A stretch of DNA of 16,177 bases from Firmicutes bacterium UBA2598 (GTDB taxonomy: Bacteria > Bacillota > PH28-bin88): positions 1-16,177 of the forward strand of contig DDKM01000047.1 of the NCBI GenBank assembly GCA_002339345.1, read 5' to 3'. This document shows positions 13,471 through 16,177 of this stretch, piece by piece; within the stretch, counting starts at the first letter, position 1; the number at the start of each line of letters is the position of its first letter. Under the pieces are notes generated by a model that saw nothing but the letters and a program-made list of their open reading frames with translations, searched no databases and had not been told where the DNA came from. The position numbers and the translations under genes were made by a program.

Positions 13471-15588
13471 TCACTCCCATCTCCGGCAAAAGGTCTTGTA
13501 CTTGTTCAACTTGCGGACAACCGTGGACTGGTTGACATGGAGCACTTCCGCAACCTGGTAGGTGGTGTCATACCTCTGCAGTGCCTTCTCTAACAATTGT
13601 CTTTCCACCTCTTCAATGGCCTTGCGGAGGGGAAGCAGGCCGGTGACGGAAATGACCTGTTCGAATTTGATGACATCATTGACCAGGTGTCTCTTAAGGG
13701 TTTCGGCGGTAATTACCTCACCCGGGTTGGTGATGATCAGCCGTTCCATGATGTTTTCCAGTTCCCGCACATTCCCCGGCCAATCATAATTCACCATGAA
13801 TTCCAGGGCCTCTGGTGAAAAGTCCTTACGCAGGCCGAACTTCTCGCCCAGCTTATCCCGGAAGTGATGGACCAGGGGAATGATATCCTCCCTCCGCTCC
13901 CGCAGTGGCGGAATAAAGATGGGTACAACATTGAGCCGGAAGTAAAGGTCTTCCCGGAACTGACCGTTACGCACCCGTTCCATCAGGTTCTGGTTGGTGG
14001 CAGCGATAATACGGACATTGATGGACCTGGGTTTCACCCCGCCCAAACGCACCAGTTCCTTGTCTTGTAATACCCGCAACAGCTTGACCTGTAGGGAGGG
14101 GGGCAGATCGCCAATCTCGTCCAGAAACAGTGTACCGTTATGGGCCAGCTCGAACATGCCCGCCTTGCCCGTGCGGCTGGCACCGGTAAAGGCTCCCGCC
14201 TCATAGCCAAATAGTTCGGATTCCAGTAACGGTTCGGGAATGGCCCCGCAGTTTACCTTGATGAAGGGCTCCTGCTTGCGCTGGGAATGGGAGTGTACCA
14301 TCTTGGCGATCACTTCCTTCCCCACGCCAGACTCACCCAGGATTAGTACCGTGGAATCCACCTGGGCCACCCGGAGGGATAGATCCAGCACCTTTTCCAT
14401 CTGTTTGGAATGGGCGACCATGCCCTCCTGCTGCATCATGCGCATCCGCAGTTCCGCCAGTTCAGACTTGTACCGTTTAGACAACTCCTCTGTTTTTTCC
14501 AGCTGGCGACGTACCTCGTTCAGTTCCCCGATATCGCGCACGTTGATCACGATCCGGACTACTTCGCCCTGCTCGTTTAAAACCGGGTTGGCGGTAAAGA
14601 CCAGGCAACTTTTCCGGTTGTGATCATTGTAGATGACGTTGACCGTGCCCAAGCGCTGTACAACCATATCCACCAGGGAAGCACCGGAGAACTCGCTGTG
14701 GATGACCTCCTGCAGGGGACGGCCGATGATCTGTTTCCCTTGCACACCCATAATCCGGCAAAAGGCGTTGTTGGCCCGCAGGAGGTTTCCCTCTCTATTG
14801 GTCACCACAATGCCGTCATAGGAGGATTCCACCACCGCTTCCAGTTCCTTGTTCAGTTCCCTGACCATGCTCAGTTCCTCAAAGACATCTTCAATTTCCG
14901 AGATGTCCTGGAATACACCCACCGCCCCGGTAATTTTCCCATCCTGGATGATGGGGGTGCGGTTGGTGACGTACTTGCGTTTGCCCACCTGGTATTTCTT
15001 GCCGAACTGAGGTTGGCCGGTGCGGACCACCTCCAAAAGACCGGTGGGAGCCACCACATCGGTTAAAAAGCGGCCGATGGCCTCCTCCGCGCTCCTCTTG
15101 GCCAGGCGGGCTGCCGCAGGGTTGAATGAAGTGATGAAACCATTGGCATCGATGGCCAGGATGCCGTTGTGGGCGGAATTGAAAACGGCATCCAGTTCTT
15201 TCACCCGGTATTCCGCCATCCGGCAGTAAGCAGTTTTCAACTGATCGTCGCTGATCACCCCGGTAAAGCGGTTGGATTTGTCATAGACCGGAAATACCGT
15301 ACCCGGTAGGTTCCAAACATCCTTGATATAGGCGTCTTCCTGCAGGCGGATGGGGGCAGTTGTCATGAATTTATAGGCCGGTGTTTCTACGGAAACGTTA
15401 TCCAGGCTCGCCAGGTTCAAAACAACAAGTTCTTTGGTAACCATCCCTAATAGTTCCCCAAACTCATCCTCCACCGGCAGGCCGTCCAGCCCTTTTTCGA
15501 CGAGGATTTGCAGGGCCTCCCGCAAGGTGTGCCGCAACTGCAGGCATATGGAAGTCCTGATCATGACGTCCTTAACCCTGGTAAACAA
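13471..15588 (-). CDS. CBS-PAS-PAS sigma-54-dependent transcriptional activator
   Basis: A 705-residue enhancer-binding protein. In order it has a CBS pair (about 4-115), PAS1 (about 128-235), PAS2 (about 247-360), a short coiled coil, an AAA+ sigma-54 activation domain (about 392-625) with Walker A GESGVGKE (418-425), the sigma-54 contact loop GAFTGA (465-470) and Walker B TLFLDE (486-491), and a TyrR-type helix-turn-helix (about 674-696). The CBS pair suggests adenylate or CoA-type ligand sensing, and the PAS domains a small-molecule or redox signal. I choose TTG 15588 as start because GGGGGGAGG lies six bases upstream; the longer reading from GTG 15615 would translate that ribosome site. 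It heads the catabolic cluster on the same strand and probably activates it and perhaps itself. Confidence 0.93.
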   Translation of the reverse strand: MFTRVKDVMIRTSICLQLRHTLREALQILVEKGLDGLPVEDEFGELLGMVTKELVVLNLASLDNVSVETPAYKFMTTAPIRLQEDAYIKDVWNLPGTVFPVYDKSNRFTGVISDDQLKTAYCRMAEYRVKELDAVFNSAHNGILAIDANGFITSFNPAAARLAKRSAEEAIGRFLTDVVAPTGLLEVVRTGQPQFGKKYQVGKRKYVTNRTPIIQDGKITGAVGVFQDISEIEDVFEELSMVRELNKELEAVVESSYDGIVVTNREGNLLRANNAFCRIMGVQGKQIIGRPLQEVIHSEFSGASLVDMVVQRLGTVNVIYNDHNRKSCLVFTANPVLNEQGEVVRIVINVRDIGELNEVRRQLEKTEELSKRYKSELAELRMRMMQQEGMVAHSKQMEKVLDLSLRVAQVDSTVLILGESGVGKEVIAKMVHSHSQRKQEPFIKVNCGAIPEPLLESELFGYEAGAFTGASRTGKAGMFELAHNGTLFLDEIGDLPPSLQVKLLRVLQDKELVRLGGVKPRSINVRIIAATNQNLMERVRNGQFREDLYFRLNVVPIFIPPLRERREDIIPLVHHFRDKLGEKFGLRKDFSPEALEFMVNYDWPGNVRELENIMERLIITNPGEVITAETLKRHLVNDVIKFEQVISVTGLLPLRKAIEEVERQLLEKALQRYDTTYQVAEVLHVNQSTVVRKLNKYKTFCRRWE

Positions 15589-15635
15589 TTTTAACCTCCC
15601 CCCCTTTTCCAACACAGCTGCATTACCAATGCTTT

Positions 15636-15656
15636 TTTTATAACATTTTTATAAAA
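15636..15656. repeat. AT inverted repeat upstream of the activator start
   Basis: TTTTATAA (15636-15643) and TTATAAAA (15649-15656) pair around a 5-base spacer. Outside them GCTTTT and AAAAGC extend the symmetry with slippage. It lies about 50 bases upstream of the TTG start and could be an operator or melted promoter region. Confidence 0.4.
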
Positions 15657-15710
15657 GCAAACTTCATGCCGGAAGATTAATTATTTATATTTTTTGAATA
15701 TACAGGCACT

Positions 15711-15724
15711 GGCAAGGGCTTGCC
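15711..15724. promoter_or_regulatory. GGCAAG-GG-CTTGCC palindrome; possible sigma-54 or operator site
   Basis: GGCAAG (15711-15716) and CTTGCC (15719-15724) form a perfect palindrome around two bases, about 125 bases upstream of the activator start. On the minus strand, GG (15725-15724) and GC (15713-15712) are ten bases apart with TTGC intact, as in a -24/-12 sigma-54 promoter. The rest of the -24 box does not match well, so an enhancer-binding site or chance is equally possible. Confidence 0.3.
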
Positions 15725-15911
15725 CCCCATCCAGAGCAAAGAATCTGCCGGTAAATGAATTGTACATCATGCAGCCGTGCATTAACAATGGCGTTGCGCA
15801 TTCGGATGGAATAAGGTTTCCCCGGTTCAGCCAATCACGTTACACCGGCCTCCTGAATCCTGATGGACAGCAAGTTGCCGCTTCAAAATCCCATCTATTT
15901 TCAAAATATAG

Positions 15912-16146
15912 AAAAAGAAGTTCGTAAAAGTCCCGCCTGGCGGCACGTCCCAGACCTGTGTTTGCGGCGCCCATGTGCCAAAAGATTTGAGCGTTCGGGT
16001 GCATGAATGCCCTGAATGCGGGCTGGTGGCGGACCGGGACGTGGTTTCGGCAATGGTGATACTGCAAAGGGCAAGTTAGGTTTGAGAATTTCAGTAGGGC
16101 TGGAAGCGCCCGAATTCACGCCTGCGGAGATTGCGTAAGACCGTGA
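15912..16146 (+). pseudogene. tnpB: Decayed 3' end of a TnpB (IS200/IS605-type) gene
   Basis: After an in-frame TAG at 15909-15911, the frame reads FVKVPPGGTSQTC (from 15921), VHECPECGLVADRDVVSAM (about 15999-16055) and stops at TAG 16077-16079. This is the TnpB C-terminus: the VPPxGTSQTC approach, the zinc finger with CPECG, and the final RuvC aspartate in ADRD. The next segment, in a different frame from about 16069, reads GSARIHACGDCVRP to TGA 16144-16146, matching the common TnpB tail, so a frameshift separates the two parts. The first zinc-finger knuckle is CVC instead of CxxC, and the N-terminal part of the protein is absent. TnpB is an RNA-guided nuclease; this copy is inactive. Confidence 0.8.
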
Positions 16147-16177
16147 ACTACCCCTCCCTTCGCTCAGGAAGTGGCTT
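16147..16177 (+). mobile_element. Probable right-end segment of an IS200/IS605-type element (partial)
   Basis: Sequence directly after the TnpB tail reads ACTACCCCTCCCTTCGCTCAGGAAGTGG, resembling the subterminal region where such elements fold a hairpin and where guide-RNA (omega RNA) scaffolds end. CTTC (16158-16161) and GAAG (16168-16171) can form a small stem. The window ends here, so the true end of the element is not visible. Confidence 0.35.

Larger units (their letters stand above)
15589..15911. other. AT-rich upstream region of the activator gene
   Basis: These 323 bases hold no convincing gene. The first 110 bases are strongly AT-rich and contain an inverted repeat (15636-15656) and a GC-rich palindrome (15711-15724). 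A TATAAA-like -10 sequence exists on the minus strand but lacks a matching -35 box. The remainder to the TnpB remnant has no recognisable content on either strand. Confidence 0.5.

Noticed and set aside
1..16177. CRISPR arrays, tRNA and rRNA genes
   Set aside because: No regularly spaced direct repeats, no tRNA-like cloverleaf and no rRNA signature sequence were recognised by reading; a covariance-model scan was not possible here.

Overview
This window looks like a chromosomal segment of an endospore-forming, moderately GC-rich Firmicute. The complete spore germination receptor cassette, the strong GGAGG-type ribosome sites with frequent GTG/TTG starts, and the protein types (CBS-PAS sigma-54 regulator, NDP-forming acyl-CoA synthetase) suggest a Clostridia lineage close to Desulfotomaculum/Pelotomaculum. 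That placement is inference from gene content, not from a search.

Layout. Positions 1-779 (+) hold the last codons of an upstream gene, translationally coupled to a FetB-type permease. Positions 780-994 are non-coding, with several inverted repeats. Positions 995-5213 (-) hold a germination operon, gerA-gerB-gerC plus a small two-helix membrane protein. A clear intrinsic terminator at 5303-5328 separates it from uvrB (5347-7377, -) and a YchF/Obg-like NTPase (7515-8609, -). Positions 8610-8945 are non-coding, with two perfect inverted repeats and a possible plus-strand promoter. Positions 8946-15588 (-) look like one accessory catabolic cluster, read in the order: sigma-54 activator, NDP-forming acyl-CoA synthetase-like protein, fumarylacetoacetate hydrolase (FAH) family enzyme, a truncated HpcH/HpaI aldolase remnant, and an MFS transporter. 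Positions 15589-16177 hold an AT-rich upstream region with palindromes and then the decayed 3' end of a TnpB gene (IS200/IS605-type) running off the window.

How the parts work together. GerA, GerB and GerC would form an inner-membrane germinant receptor in the spore. UvrB acts in nucleotide excision repair; its usual partner uvrA is not adjacent. In the accessory cluster, an activator with small-molecule sensor domains sits directly upstream of genes for CoA-ester chemistry, a beta-diketone or enol-acid hydrolase/isomerase, and transport, which suggests uptake and breakdown of an organic or aromatic acid. Two members show erosion: the aldolase is reduced to its C-terminal quarter immediately after the FAH stop codon, and the acyl-CoA synthetase has an ATP-grasp half in which several hallmark motifs are unrecognisable. 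The most interesting material is this partly decayed or repurposed cluster. I see no convincing wholly new system, CRISPR array, tRNA or rRNA.
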